The position numbers and the translations under genes were made by a program. The notes beneath the pieces were generated by a model. It did no database searches. It saw nothing but the letters and a program-made list of their open reading frames with translations, and was not told where the DNA came from. A DNA stretch of 64,000 nt from Sambucus nigra (taxonomy: Eukaryota; Streptophyta; Magnoliopsida; Dipsacales; Adoxaceae): the NCBI GenBank assembly GCA_949130495.1, contig OX422215.1, positions 71,501,244 through 71,565,243 of the forward strand, in the 5' to 3' direction. This document shows positions 22,933-35,700 of the stretch, piece after piece; positions within the stretch are counted from its first letter, which is position 1; every line of letters starts with the position of its first letter.

Positions 22933-23789
22933 ATGGAGGAACCACAATCAAAATCACAAGTATGGATATCTTTTTTTTTATAATGGAGATATTTTTTTTA
23001 ATTATATTATTATTTTTGAGTCTTTTTTTAATTGTTGTGAACTTTTGATTATAGGTTGATGATCCAAAGTCCATCAATGCTGCCATTCAAGGAACAATTG
23101 ACCTTGATGCCGAACTGCTGAAAAAGTGAAAAAACGGATCTACGGTATGTGATCATTTTACTAAGAACGATGATAAAAAAAATCCTAGGACATCATGTAA
23201 CTATTGTGGTATTACCGTATGCTTGTCATGCTAGAAAAAATGGGACTAAAAATTTATTAAGCCATACTCCCTTGTGTCGAGAGTATAAAAAAATGTGTTT
23301 GGATGTTTTAGATGACGACAAAAATGGACAACAAAAACTATCTTTTGTTCCAAAGAAAGACGATGGGGGAAATGGTCCAAGTTTAAATCTTTTACCCATG
23401 TCGTTTAACGCCGAAGCTTATAGGCGAGGGCTTGCAGAAATGTTGATGATTGATGAGCTTCCATTTAAGTTGGTTGAGAATGAAGGTTTTAGGAGATTCA
23501 TAGCACTCGCGCAACCGAGGTTAATTATACCGAGTTGTACCACGATTGCGCGAGATTGCATCAATCTTTATAAAAAAATGAAAAAAGAGTTAAAAGTTGC
23601 ATTGAAAGGGCAAAGGGTTTGTCTTACAACCGATACATGGACATCAATTCAAAAAATAAATTATAAGTGCCTTACGACCCACTTTATTGACAAGGATTGG
23701 AAGCTTCACAAAAAAATACTTAACTTTTGTCAAGTTAAAAGTCATAAGGGTGAGGAACTTGGGATTGTTGTTGAGGATTGTTTAATTAA
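22933..23789 (+). pseudogene. hAT transposase, N-terminal part (BED finger)
   Basis: A short first coding exon (ATG at 22933, MEEPQSKSQ) is followed by an intron (GTATGG to ATAG, ending 23054) and exon 2 from 23055, in phase. A BED-type zinc finger follows: CNYCG, then after a 1-bp frame change ACHARKNGTKNLLSHTPLC. Next come the conserved LPFKLVENEGFRRF and CLTTDTWTS blocks of plant hAT transposases, the latter near the first catalytic Asp. There is an in-frame TGA at about 23127 and the frame change near 23215. Coding sequence continues to LGIVVEDCLIN and is cut by the SIRE insertion at 23789; the missing part resumes at 41691. Dead before or after insertion cannot be told. Confidence 0.85.
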
Positions 23790-23790
23790 T

Positions 23791-23851
23791 GAAGTCCCTA
23801 TATAGAGCACTCTTAGGGTTTGTGTTCCATTCTTTAGCTATATAGGACTTC
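23791..23851. repeat. Inverted repeat at the start of the SIRE LTR
   Basis: GAAGTCCCTATATAG (23791-23805) pairs with CTATATAGGACTTC (23838-23851): a 14-bp stem with one bulged C and a 32-nt loop. The same structure is present in the 3' LTR (38626-38640 with 38673-38686). Confidence 0.85.
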
Positions 23852-24628
23852 ATCTAGTTGGACATTGATTTTGACAAAATTATTTGTGTAATTAGGGTGA
23901 GTGTCGTTGCCTCCGTCAAGCTCCTACTACGGTCTACTACAACCCAGTGATCAACTCAATTTTCAATACTGTGTAAGGTTGATTCTCACACCCTTTACGA
24001 CTCATAATATTGATATTATCACGTAGGACACAACACTGCATCTGTCGTTCATTTTATTATTATGCGTGTCTAAAAGTTCTTTTTCAAATCTATTAAGACA
24101 TTAATTTTTGAAGTTAAAAATTTATTTTAACATATCTCAGAAATAATTTTTTTGCCAAAACTTTTAATATCTCTGGCATATTAAAAAGACTGTCACAAAA
24201 TTTTAGTGTGAGATTTATTAGAATGATTTTATAAAATCTTAATTTAATTTTATTTAGAATTGAAAATAATTTTTTATGTTCATATGTGTTTATATATCCG
24301 TATGTGTGAACCATATTTGTTTCTTTTTGTGTCTTACAGTTTATTGCATGCGTGTATAATATATTATATAATATGTATGTATATTTTTGTTGGTATGTTT
24401 GTATTTTGACTATGTCAGGTCATGACCTTACGAGTCCATGGCCAAACCCTTTTGGCCTTTGCATGTACCCATGTTTTATATGCATGTGTATGGCTACTTT
24501 GGGTTATATATTATATATTAATGTATGTTCATAACCTTAGCAGATCCTACCACATGAGTCTATAACTATTGGTATATTGTCAAGAAAGCATAGCATGTGT
24601 AATATAGTGTTATATGTTAATAAAAAGA

Positions 24629-25259
24629 TGTTGGAAATAGTAATTGCAGAATAAACGAAATAACCCAAATTCGAAATAGATAAAATTAGAAGGACTTATC
24701 GATCGAGGTTTGTGTTGAACACAAAGTCCTAAAGGTGAAATTGCTCGCTGATATTTGTAGCTGTCAGCCTCGTGAACATACACCTCCCAGGTTCAACGAT
24801 CAGATTTAAACACCAGCTTTGTGTTAAATCTTCGAACTCTCAGGATACTCCAGCACCCAAAAAATTAAAGAAAAGTAGAAAGTAGCAAAATTATTTTTGC
24901 AGAAAAACGTGAGAGAGATTAATTTGTTCTGTGTTGTTTTCTCAAAGTTGTAGCCTTTGTTTTATGCAGAATTTTGGTAAAAAACGTGGGTAGTGGTTTT
25001 AGCCAACTAACCCACCAATATCTCCACTAACAGTTATATTGGAAGAAACAATCAAAGACTTAAAACGGTTTAAAATTAAAACGATTAGAAATCTCCAAGG
25101 CCTAAGGCCCAATCTTTGACCCTTAATAATTAGTGTGCTCCCTAGGATTTGAACCCAAGACCTCATGCACACACCCCCACTAACTTACCACTTGGCCACT
25201 CCCACTAACTTATTTACTTTATTCAAAATAAATATATATACTAATATACATACTCAACA
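24629..25259 (-). repeat. 3' LTR of nested copia element (631 bp)
   Basis: The left-hand copy, TGTTGGAAATAG to TACTCAACA on the plus strand. It lacks about 30 bp present in the other copy (around GGAAAGATTTAATGCACATT). It contains the tRNA-like A/B boxes at 25145-25198. Confidence 0.95.
25145..25198 (-). promoter_or_regulatory. tRNA-like pol III A and B boxes inside copia LTR
   Basis: On the minus strand TGGCCAAGTGG (25198-25188) matches the tRNA A-box consensus. GGTTCAAATCC (25155-25145) matches the B box, 43 bp downstream start to start. This is the spacing of tRNA-related SINE heads. There is no full tRNA cloverleaf. The equivalent sequence is at 30307-30360 in the other LTR, so it belonged to the element before insertion. 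Confidence 0.6.
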
Positions 25260-25827
25260 ATCCCCCACATGAATGAAGTAAATAAATTAAATAAAACGAC
25301 GCTCTGGAGTATCATAAGGAGTGACGTATAAGGCAAAGGTGTCAGTCGACTTGAACCTTTGCTTTGTGTTGATCTATTGAGTTTACCGGTTGATAGTGAA
25401 CTAATGGCTTGAACTATTTCACCGTTGTTGTAAACTTAAGTCAATAGAACACACAAGTGACTCCCAAAAATCATCATCGAGTTCCCACAGTTGTGCTTGT
25501 TTCGACCTTGAGCATGCCCAGGTTTCTTGAGTGCTCTAGAGAATCAGCCTTAATTCTCATAGGAAGCGGCCCCACTACCACACTCATATAGGTGCTTCAA
25601 TCAAGAGTATACTGTATCTCACACTCCACTGAATAACAGCTATAGAAAGCATTAAGAGATTAAATCTCATCCTCCATCGATACAGAGGTACTACATCATA
25701 GGAATGGGTTTTAAGTAAAACTTAAATTTGTACCCCCACAAATCACTCGTATAACTTTGTTATCCCATTGAACCCAGATCTTGGGATCTCCAGTCATATG
25801 GGTTGGGTTTCTATTATAGGTGATTTA

Positions 25828-28800
25828 GATATTAATAGGCTTTAGGCCCATTCCCCTCGATGTTTGATAAACTAGCTCTCTAGCAAGCCCTTTAGTCAAT
25901 GGATCCGCCAGATTTTCCTTTGACTTGACATAGTCGATTGCTATAACTCCATCTTTTAATAGTTGTCTCACTGTGTTGTGTCTTCTCCTGATATGCCTAG
26001 ACTTTCCGTTGTAGGAGTTATTATGTGCCCTTGCGATCGCTACTTGACTATCACAGTGAATAGACAAGGGTGGAACTGGTTTAGGCCACAAATGAATATC
26101 TAATATGAAGTTCCTTAACCATTCAGCCTCTTCACTTGCTTTATCCAACGCTATGAACTCTGACTCCACAGTGGATCTAGGTATGCACATTTTCTTGGTA
26201 GATTTCCAAGATATAGCGCCTCCTGCCAAGGTAAAAACATAGCCACTCATAGACTTACATTCATCATTATCAGAAATCCAATTAGTATCACAAAAGCCTT
26301 CAATTACAGCAGGATATCTAATATAATGAATACCATAGTTTATTGTGTATTTTAGATATCTCAAAACTCTAATTAAAGCATCCCAATGTTCATTATTAGG
26401 ATTACAAGTGTACCTGCTAAGTCTACTCACAGCATATGCAATATTAGGTCTAGTGCAGTTTATAAGATACATTAGACTACCTATAACTCTAGAATATTCT
26501 AATGATGATAAACCAGGACCCGAATGTTTCCTTAAGTGACAACTAGGGTCATAAGGTGTTTTAGCAGGAATACAATTAAATTGTTCAATTTTTTTAAGAA
26601 CTTTCTCTACATAATGAGATTGGGTTAAAACAATTCCTTTAGAATTTTTAATGATTTTAATTCCAAGTATAACATCAGCAACACCCAAATCTTTCATATC
26701 AAATTGCTTATTAAGGAAACGTTTAGTTTTATTAACTACATCCATATCAGTTCCAAAAATAAGCATATCATCCACATATAAGCAAATAATCACACAAGAA
26801 TTATCCTTGAATTTGCTATAAATACATTTATCCGCTTCATTAATGTTAAAACCATTAGAGATCATTACTTGATCAAATTTTTCATGCCATTGTTTAGGAG
26901 CTTGTTTTAGTCCATATAAAGATTTTTTAAGTCTACACACTTTTTGATCTAGGCCTTGGACTACAAACCCCTCGGGTTGATCCATATAAATTTCTTCTTC
27001 AAGATCTCCATTCAAAAAATCCGTTTTAACATCCATTTGATGAATTATTAGATTATGTAATGAGGCAATAGCAATTAATAGCCTAATAGATGTAATTCTA
27101 GTAACAGGAGAGTAAGTATCAAAGAAATCAATTTCTTCCTTTTGCCTATAGCCTTTAGCTACCAATCTTGCCTTAAATTTATCAGTAGAACCATCAGCTT
27201 TTAATTTCTTTTTAAAAATCCATTTTCATCCAATAGTTTTACATCCTTTAGGCAAGTCAACTAACTCCCAAGTGTTGTTAGAAATAATAGAATCATATTC
27301 ACTATTAATAGCTTCTTTCTAAAAAATAGAATCGGGTGAGGATATTGCCTCACTAAAAGTGACGGGGTCATTTTCCATTAAGTACGTTAAAAATTCAGGA
27401 TCAAAAGAAGTAGCTATCCTAGGTCTTTTACTTTTCCTAATTTCAATTTCTTCTGAATTTGGAGATACATTTCTAACACTAGGACCCACTGGAACAAAAC
27501 TACTAGTTCCCTCACTTCTCACTTTAAAAGGAAATTTGTCCTCATAAAATTCAGCATCTCTTGACTCAAAAATAGTGTTTTTATCCATATATTGATTTTT
27601 AGAATCAATTACAAGAAACCTATAAGCATTACTATTTTTAGCATAACCTATAAAAACACAATCAACAGTCTTTGGGCCAAGTTTAGTTCTCTTAGGTACT
27701 GGTATTGAAACCTTAGCAAGACACCCCCACACTTTAAGGTGTTTATAAGAAGGTTTTCTATTTTTTCGCATTTCATAAGGAGTTTTGTCATTTTTCTTAA
27801 AAGGTATTTTATTAAGAATATAACAAGCAGTAAGAAGTGCCTCACCCCACATATTATAAGGTAATCCCGAAGTGCTTAACATAGAATTTACCATATCCTT
27901 AAGAGTTCTGTTTTTTCTTTCAGCTACACCATTATATTGTGGTGAATAAGGAGGAGTAACTTGATGAATTATTCCATTTTCTTTACAATATTTATCAAGA
28001 TCACCGGTGTATTCTCCTCCCCTATTTAATCTTAATGTTTTAATGGATTTCTCCAATTATTTTTCAACTTCTAATTTATAAGAAATAAATTTTGAGAAAC
28101 ACTCATCTTTACTCGTAAGGAGATAAATATAACAATAACGAGAGTAATCATCAATAAAAGTAACAAAATATTTATTTCCACCATGTGTTACATAACCTTT
28201 TAAATCACAAAGATCAGAATGTATTAAACTTAAAACAGTTGAACTTCTTTCGATAATTGGAAAAGGTTTTTTAGCATATTTTGATTCAACACATATTTCA
28301 CATTTAGAGTTGGTAGAAATATCAGATTTTGGTATGTTTCCCAAAAATATTAATTTTTTAATGGATGCCTTATTTACATGACCAAGTCTAAAATGCCACA
28401 TATCACAAGAGTCAATCAAATAAGCATAAGAATTAGATGTTTTATTATTATAATCCACGGTTACATTTAGTTTGAAAATACCCTCATGAACATAACCTTT
28501 CCCCACAAAAGCACCTCCCTTAGTCACAACTACCTTATCACTCTCTAGAACAATTTTAAAACCCTTCTTAACTAAGACAAAACCGGACACCAGATTCTTC
28601 CTAACCTCAGGGGCATACAAAACATCTTTCAATGTGAGAACATTTCCTGAAGTGAACTTTAAAACTACGGTTCCCTTGCCCTCAAACTTAGACGAAGAGG
28701 AGTTCCCCCACCCATAGCAGTGAAGGTAGTGAAGGCACCTCTCGTGCCGCAAATATGTTTGGTGGTGCCAGAATCAAGCCACCAGTCTGTCATGTTACTC

Positions 28801-29720
28801 ACAATGTTTGCCTCGGTCACAACAACAGAAAATTTACCCTCCTCGATTACATTTGCTTGAGGCTTCACATCTTGACTCTTCTTAAACTTGCAATCTTTAG
28901 CGTAATGACCTGGTTTTTCACATACATAGCATTGACCTGCAGGTTTAGATTTAAACTGAGGTTTAGAATTTTTATTCTTATCGTTAGGTTTGAATTTATG
29001 GTTGGACCTCGAATTCTGGTTTGGTTTATGGTGCCCATGTTTCTGGTTTGAATGGTTAGGCTTGGACTGGTTCTGTTTTTGGTTTCCATTTGATTTTCCC
29101 TCTACCAAATTAGCCTAAGAACTGAATTCAGATTTTTTCTCCCTAAGTTCCGCATTCCTATTATCTTCCTCAATTCTCAAACGAGCTATCTAATTTTCTA
29201 GTGACATTTCCTTTTTCTTATGTTTCAGACCGTTTTTGTAATCTTTCCAAGACGGTGGCAATTTTTCAATTATAGCTGAAACCTGAAAACCCTCACATAT
29301 ACTATAACCCTCGACCAGAATTTTATGAATAATAATTTGTAGTTCTTCCAGTTGCGATACAACATATTTATTATCTTCCATTTTAAAATCCAAAAATTTT
29401 CCAACCACAAATTTTTTAGACCCAACATCTTCAGTTGCATATTTTTTGTCCAGTAAGTTCCATAATTCTTTAGCAGTAGGACATGACTAGTAAACATCAT
29501 ACAGTTTAAGGCAGAGACAATTCAGAATATAATTCATACACATATAATCTCTTTGTTTCCAAACAACTAGTTCTTCAGGTACAAAAGGTCTATCAGATGT
29601 AATAACGTCAACGACCTTAAGAGTTGTTAGGTAAAATTGCAGTTTCATTTGCCATCTCTTAAAATTTTTTCCATCAAACAATTCAGGTTTTTCAGAGTAT
29701 TTTACATTAGGATTTTCCAT
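25828..29720 (-). pseudogene. Copia gag-pol polyprotein (nested element), broken
   Basis: The gag start is ATG at 29720-29718 (MENPNVKYSEK), 39 bp from the LTR. Zinc knuckle CYVCEKPGHYAKDC lies near 28915. Protease motif WWLDSGTTKHICG is intact in DSG (about 28780). GAG-pre-integrase and HH-CC region: CDMWHFRLGHVNKAS to CEICVESK. Integrase has first Asp (IHSDLCD) and Glu (NGVAERKNR), but the second Asp position reads LNRGGEY, Asn instead of Asp. RT has [16 protein letters not shown] and YVDDM, and RNase H has [15 protein letters not shown] and HCDSQVAI. Stops or frame changes lie near 29480, 29110, 28740, 28055 and between 27165 and 27320. Tork-like lineage is a tentative call. Confidence 0.85.
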
Positions 29721-29758
29721 AGCAGGTTGTAGAATAACAACGAATTTCACCTTTAGAT

Positions 29759-30421
29759 TGTTGGAAATAGTAATTGCAGAATAAACGAAATAACCCAAAT
29801 TCGAAATAGATAAAATTAGAAGGACTTATCGATCGAGGTTTGTGTTGAACACAATGTCCTAAAGGTGAAATTGCTCGCTGATATTTGTAGCTGTCAGCCT
29901 CGTGAACATACACCTCCCAGGATTCAACGATCAGATTTAAACACCAGTTTTGTGTTAAATCTTCGAACTCTCAGGATACTCCAGCACCCAAAAAATTAAA
30001 GAAAAGTAGAAAGTAGCAAAATTATTTTTGCAAAAAAATGTGAGAGAGATTAATTTGTTCTGTGTTGTTTTCTCAAAGCTGTAGCTTTTGTTTTATGCAG
30101 AATTTTGGTAAAAAACGTGGGTAGTGGTTTTAGCCAACTAACCCACTAATATCTCCACTAACAGCTATATTGGAAGAAACAGTCAAAGACTTAAAACGAT
30201 TTAAAATTAAAACGATTTCGGAAAGATTTAATGCACATTAGAAATCCCCAAGAGCCCAAGGCCCCAAGGCCTAATCTTTTACCCTTAATAATTAGTGTGC
30301 TCCCTAGGATTTGAACCCAAGACCTCATGCACACACCCCCACTAACTTACCACTTGGCCACTCCCACTAACTTATTTACTTTATTCAAAATAAATATATA
30401 TACTAATATACATACCCAACA
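29759..30421 (-). repeat. 5' LTR of nested copia element (663 bp)
   Basis: The right-hand copy; on the minus strand it starts TGTTGGGTATG and ends TTCCAACA. The sequence just downstream (ATCTAAAGGTGAAATTCG) is not the usual TGGTATCAGAGC iMet PBS, so the primer is unclear. Confidence 0.95.
30307..30360 (-). promoter_or_regulatory. tRNA-like A and B boxes, second LTR copy
   Basis: The A box TGGCCAAGTGG is the complement of 30350-30360 and the B box GGTTCAAATCC the complement of 30307-30317. Identical to the copy in the left LTR, in the same direction as element transcription. Confidence 0.6.
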
Positions 30422-32640
30422 AAAGATGTATGTGTGGCTTTTGGATGTGGCCTATCAGCCAAAGTCTAAGCACTTGAGTGCTATGTCTCTTTTAGTTGTT
30501 GGCGCTTGTTTTATCAGTTGACATGTGTAATTAATATATATATATATATATACTCTGTTGGCCAATTGTTCGTGTACAGTTTTAGCTTTAAAATCTGACG
30601 TCGTTTTAACAGCCCCCGGTTTTTATCAAAACGGAAAAGGTTTTGTTATCTTTTACCAAAATGATGTCGCGTAACCTCATTTCCAACGGTAATTTTTTAT
30701 TTTACGTTACAGCTGGACTCTTATCCGTTTTTGTTCACCCACGATTTTGTCAAATACCAGAACTGGTATTCAATTTATGTGGAAACGAAGTCGTTTCAGT
30801 ATTATTCCAACGGTAATAATATTCTACGTACATATTAAGCTTTGTAGTTGGTTACAGCTGTATACCACGTGTCAAGTTTTATGGGTATTATTTGTGTTTC
30901 TTAGTTGGCCACACGATCTAATTTTTATCAACGGATTAAAATGTTTTTATGTCCGTCCTTGTGACATTCCTTAACCCAATCAGACTTATTTTCTTTTGGC
31001 TATAAACACAGACCTTTGGTCTTCATTTTTTTCAAACCCGAGAGAAATAATTTGTAAGCCAAGGCTTTGCTAAAATTTCTAGAGAGAGAGAGAGATTATA
31101 CACCAATATTTTCTGAGATAAATCTTTTGTGTGATCTTTAAAAGCCATTCCCGAGTCTCGAAATCTTGTTGTGGATTCAAGCGTGGATGCTTTTCTTTTC
31201 AGAACCTCTCGTCCCGGATTTTGTTGATTTTTCATTTTAAAAAATCTGGTTGTAAGTGTTCTTATTGTTATTTTAGTTTTACTTTGCTTATTTAGATCTG
31301 ATATCTGCTAGATCTAAAATATTTGTGTAGTGTGTTGCTGAAATATAGTTTATATATATAAAAACTACACACACGAGTAACTACTAGTGATCTTAATTGT
31401 TTAAAACATATTTAAAATTTTCAAGAAATCTGTTACATAACAAAGAACACCTTATTTTAGGTTTAGATACTTAAACCTGGACTTCTTGTAACCTGTTTTA
31501 AGATTAAGAACAAGTTGACTTGCTATTTGAAATTATTTTTGAATTTCTATTTTCTTTTTTCAAGACTGCATGTAGAGGAATTTGTCATATTTGAGAATAT
31601 TCTAAACTGTTGTAAAACTGTTCAATTTTCTTTCTAGTATCATATTAGATTAACACCCGTTTTAATCTATATACTCTTTGAAATAGTTGCATGATATTTT
31701 CAGTCTTGATTGTTGTCTGTATATACTCAGTTGATTGTTTAAGTGATTTCAGGACATTCATATTATTATTCATATCACATTAAAATCACTCAATATATAC
31801 ACTGTTCCACATAGGTACATATTTCTATATAATTAAATCAACTTTAGTTCTTGAGAAAAATAAGAAGTTTGTTGAAACTGGATTAATTCAAGACAACTTG
31901 AATTAAATAGAAAGAAAGAACTGAAAAGTTGAGACTGGTATTTAGGAAAGAACTTGTTACATTATCATTCTGTTTGTAACTAAGGGTGAGTGTGTCATAT
32001 AGCATATGACACATCATTAAGCACTTCACATCTACACGTCACTATAAAAATCAATAGGCAATGAGCTGACTTGCGCCAAGAAGGTTAGAGAGAAAGCGAA
32101 GAAGTAAAGAACGCAATACACGAAAGACAAGTTGAAGCTGATATTTAGAAAAGGCAACCACTGTAGAGGCTTGGTGGGGTAATAGCTGTTTTCTGTCTAG
32201 TTCAAGTTGTGTCTTGTTGTGTGATTGTAACTCATTTGGTATTGATTGTTTTTAGTGGACTTGTTAGATTAGTTGACTCCTAGCGGGGTCCGTCGTTTTT
32301 CCCGAGGAAGGGTTTTTGCGACGTAAAATAAACACCTTGTGATTTACTTTACAAATTTGCAATATCTCACCTCATACGAAAAAGTAAGGTAAATACTAAA
32401 AACACACCTAAATAATTGAATCATATATTATCTGTTTTGACACCTAGTTAATTCAAGATAATAAATAGGACTATTAATTAACTTGGCAATATAAAACCTG
32501 TTTTAGCTAAGTTTTCAATTCAAGGAAAAATTGAATTGGTCCCCTATTGAATAACATAGATAACTCGTAGGTAGTTGGAGTTTATTTCGGCAAATAGTTT
32601 ACTTCCGCACACATAGTCTATTAAAAGCCTCACGCTCAAG

Positions 32641-32652
32641 TGGTATCAGAGC
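32641..32652 (+). other. Primer binding site of SIRE-like element
   Basis: TGGTATCAGAGC, two bases after the LTR end GCTCA, is complementary to the 3' end of initiator methionine tRNA, the usual primer of plant copia elements. Confidence 0.95.
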
Positions 32653-32710
32653 TAGACTTTAGAAAGATCTTTGTCAAAACTTTTGTCAAACTCGTTTTAC
32701 CTTGTTATAA

Positions 32711-35700
32711 ATGGATGATTCAAGTCAATTGCTTAGGCTTGGAGATTTTAGTAGACCCCCTATTTTTTATGGCTCAAATTTTTCGTACTGAAAAATTAGA
32801 ATTGTTGCATTTATTCAAGCCACTTTAGCAGATGACGTGTGGGATTTGATTGAAAATGGTTATAGGCACCCCACTACTCCCATAGAAGAAGGTAGAACTA
32901 TCTTTAGAAAGCTTAAAACTACCGAATTAAGTGTTGATCAGAAAAAGATAAGCAATTTCAATAATAAGGGCAAAAATTCGATTTTCATGAGTGTGAGTGA
33001 AAATGAATTGAAACGTATATGTCACTGCACTACTTGTAAGGATGCTTGGGATACTTTAGTAATAGCACATGAAGGCGATGCTAGGGTAAAGAAATGTAAA
33101 ACTCAAATTCTTATTCAACAATACAATATGCTAGTTATGAAAGATAACGAACCATTTGATGATTTCTATATGCGCTTGACTGATATTATTACCCAATTGC
33201 ATGCTAATGATGTAGAGTTTACTGATCAGGAAGTATGTGCTAAGATTTTGAGATTCCTTACCCCCAGGCTTGATCATAAACGTTATATCATTGAAGAAAT
33301 GAATGATCCTTCTCTCACACCTGAATTGCTTAGCTCTAAATTGAGAACTGTGGAACTTGAAACAGCTTTTAGAAAGACTCTTACTTCTTATGGTAAAAAT
33401 GATTTCACCAACTCGTCTAAAGTTGCGTTCAAAATTGCTTGTCCTAATAAACACAAGCATAAGGTAGTTAAACAACAACCTGAGTCGGATAATGATTATG
33501 ATGAGGAGTTGGGTGACATTGATAAGATTGATAATTAACTTGCACTTATGTCTTCCCAATTTAAGAAACTCTTGAAGCATAGAAATTCTATTGCTAAAAG
33601 ACGCATGCAAGAGAATAATCAGTCTCGTCAGTACAATCAGCCCCATAACAGAAATTCTAAAGTAAAGTCTGATAATGATAGTTCTACTAGTAAGATTGAT
33701 AAATCGAAATTGGCTTGTCATAATTGTGTGAAACTTGGGCATTTCATTGCTGAATGTAGATCCAAACCGCAGTCCAAGTATCCTAAGACGCACAAGGCTA
33801 ACAGTACTAAAACTTGGGATGATTCCTCTGATTCTGAATCAGGAGAATACCAAGCTGAATCTGAATCAAGCTACCTTGCATTTTTAGGAGAAGTTTACGA
33901 TTGTTGTGGTGATATATATCTAGCTGGAATGTCTGATTCTGAAGATGAATGTGAATCTGATGAAGTGCTTAATTTAATTGATGCTGTAAAATCTTCATTA
34001 GCTAGTCAGCCTTCTATGCTTGAATTAAATGCTCCATTTGATACTAAACGTGCATGTTTATGTGACACTAAGTTTGAAGATTGCATCAATTCACACACTG
34101 ACACGGAGAATAATGAAAATTTTGTTGCCTATGATGATTATGTTGAATTGTATGTGAGGACTTTGCAAAATAGACAAGAATGATCTAATCTGGTTAAATT
34201 GCTTAGTGAGTCCTTGGAGAATCAATATAAGATAATTCAACAAAATTCAGTGGAAATGTGCAATGTCAAAATTGATTTTGAAAAATAGTCACTTGACTTT
34301 AAATTTTAGATTACGACTTTAAATGAAAATCTGATTTCTTTAGAAGAAAAATATAATGCTGCACTTTTGCAAGTTGAAAAGTCTAAAGAAATTTGTGTAA
34401 TTGCCTTTAAAATGTGTCGTAGTCGTGAGATAAAATCCTTTGACCTTGAGGAATTGATAGCTATCCAGCGTTATCATGGCGATACCAGAGGGTTTGGGTA
34501 TGATGGTCCTATTTTGAAAAATGATGGTTTCACCAAACCAGTCCTCTTTGTAAACGCCAAAGAAGAAATGGATCTTCCATTAGAAAGCAAGTCATATGAA
34601 AAGGCCAAAGGGAAATAAGTTTTAATTGAAAATGATTTTGAAAGGGACATTGATACTTTCATTGAAAATTTTGTTGAGTCGTCTACTTTTAGATACTGCC
34701 CCCAACTAAGAGACTTTCTAGACCTTTTGTGTCTAGTGCCTTTAAGAAATCTGAAACATATTTTGTTAGAAAATAGCGTAATTCAGGCCTTCCTACATCT
34801 AATAAATTCTTCACTAAATGTGATATTTTTGGACACCAAAACTGTGAGTGCCAAAGACTTTCAAAGAAAAATGATAATTTTTACTTTAACCCTAGAGGTG
34901 GGAGATTTGGCTATAAAACCTCAAACTCTAATGGATCATTTCATTATTTTAGTAAGCATAGAAATTGGACTGATCGAAAATCAAAACCATTTGGATAAAC
35001 CTTTTTCAGATCCAATATTTTGGCACAAAATAAATTTAAAATGGTGCCTGTATGGATCAGATCTGATGATCTAAGACCCCAACTAAAATATTTGAATTTG
35101 AAATCTTTTGTAGTCTTAACAACCCTACACTGTGAGATGTATAGTGTTGGTTGGTACTTAGACAACGGGTGTTCGCGCCATATGACGGGTGATATTACCA
35201 AAATGAAGGATGTTGTTCATTATAAAGGTGGCAGCGTTACCTTTGGAGATAATAAGACCTCCCAAGTCATAGGCAAGGGAATTCTTAATGAAAAGGGTTT
35301 ACCTAATGTCAATGATGTATTATTAGTTCAAGGAATGAGAGCTAATTTGCTTTTTATCAGTCAGTTTTGTGATAACGATTGCCAAGTTAAGTTTTTGAAA
35401 ACCTCCTGTGTTATTTTTACTGAAACGGGAGAAGATTACATTAAAGGCAATCGTACCATGAACAACTGTTACAAAGCTTCTGGCTCTCTGATGTGACTCT
35501 CTTAGATGATTCTGACTTATGGCACAATAGGTTGGGACACATCAGTTATGAAACCTTAAATCGGTTGTCATCACAAGACCTTGTTATAGGCTTACCTAAA
35601 ATAAAGAAATGCCCCTCAGCTGTTTGTGGTCCATGTCAAGTGGGTAAGATTACTAAATCCCCTCACAAAAAGGTTAAAGACATTAACACCACCGCACCTC

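Larger units (their letters stand above)
24629..30421 (-). mobile_element. Ty1/copia element (Tork-like), nested in SIRE 5' LTR
   Basis: LTRs at 24629-25259 and 29759-30421 start TGTTG and end CAACA. Target duplication AAAGA is perfect (24624-24628 and 30422-30426). A purine tract (TGTGGGGGAT on the minus strand) abuts the 3' LTR. gag-pol lies between on the minus strand. The flanking SIRE LTR is collinear across the insertion when compared with the 3' SIRE LTR. The two LTRs are nearly identical over the first 170 bp (one substitution, one 1-bp indel), except for a roughly 30-bp segment missing from the left copy near 25084. Confidence 0.95.
23790..32638 (+). repeat. 5' LTR of SIRE-like element, interrupted at 24629-30426
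   Basis: It consists of 23790-24628 and 30427-32638, matching the 3' LTR at 38625-41690 collinearly. The TATA box is TATAAACA at 31001-31008 (the 3' LTR has TATAAATA at 40051-40058), followed by the CTTTGGTCTTCATTTTTTTC leader-like phrase. It contains an (AT)n run near 30535-30552, and begins with a hairpin (23791-23851). Confidence 0.9.

Noticed and set aside
25145..25210. A complete tRNA gene
   Set aside because: Only A and B boxes match; acceptor and anticodon stems do not pair, so it is tRNA-like at most.
33131..33793. 220-codon minus-strand ORF
   Set aside because: It lies antisense to the SIRE gag coding region; the plus strand carries the conserved gag blocks and zinc knuckle.
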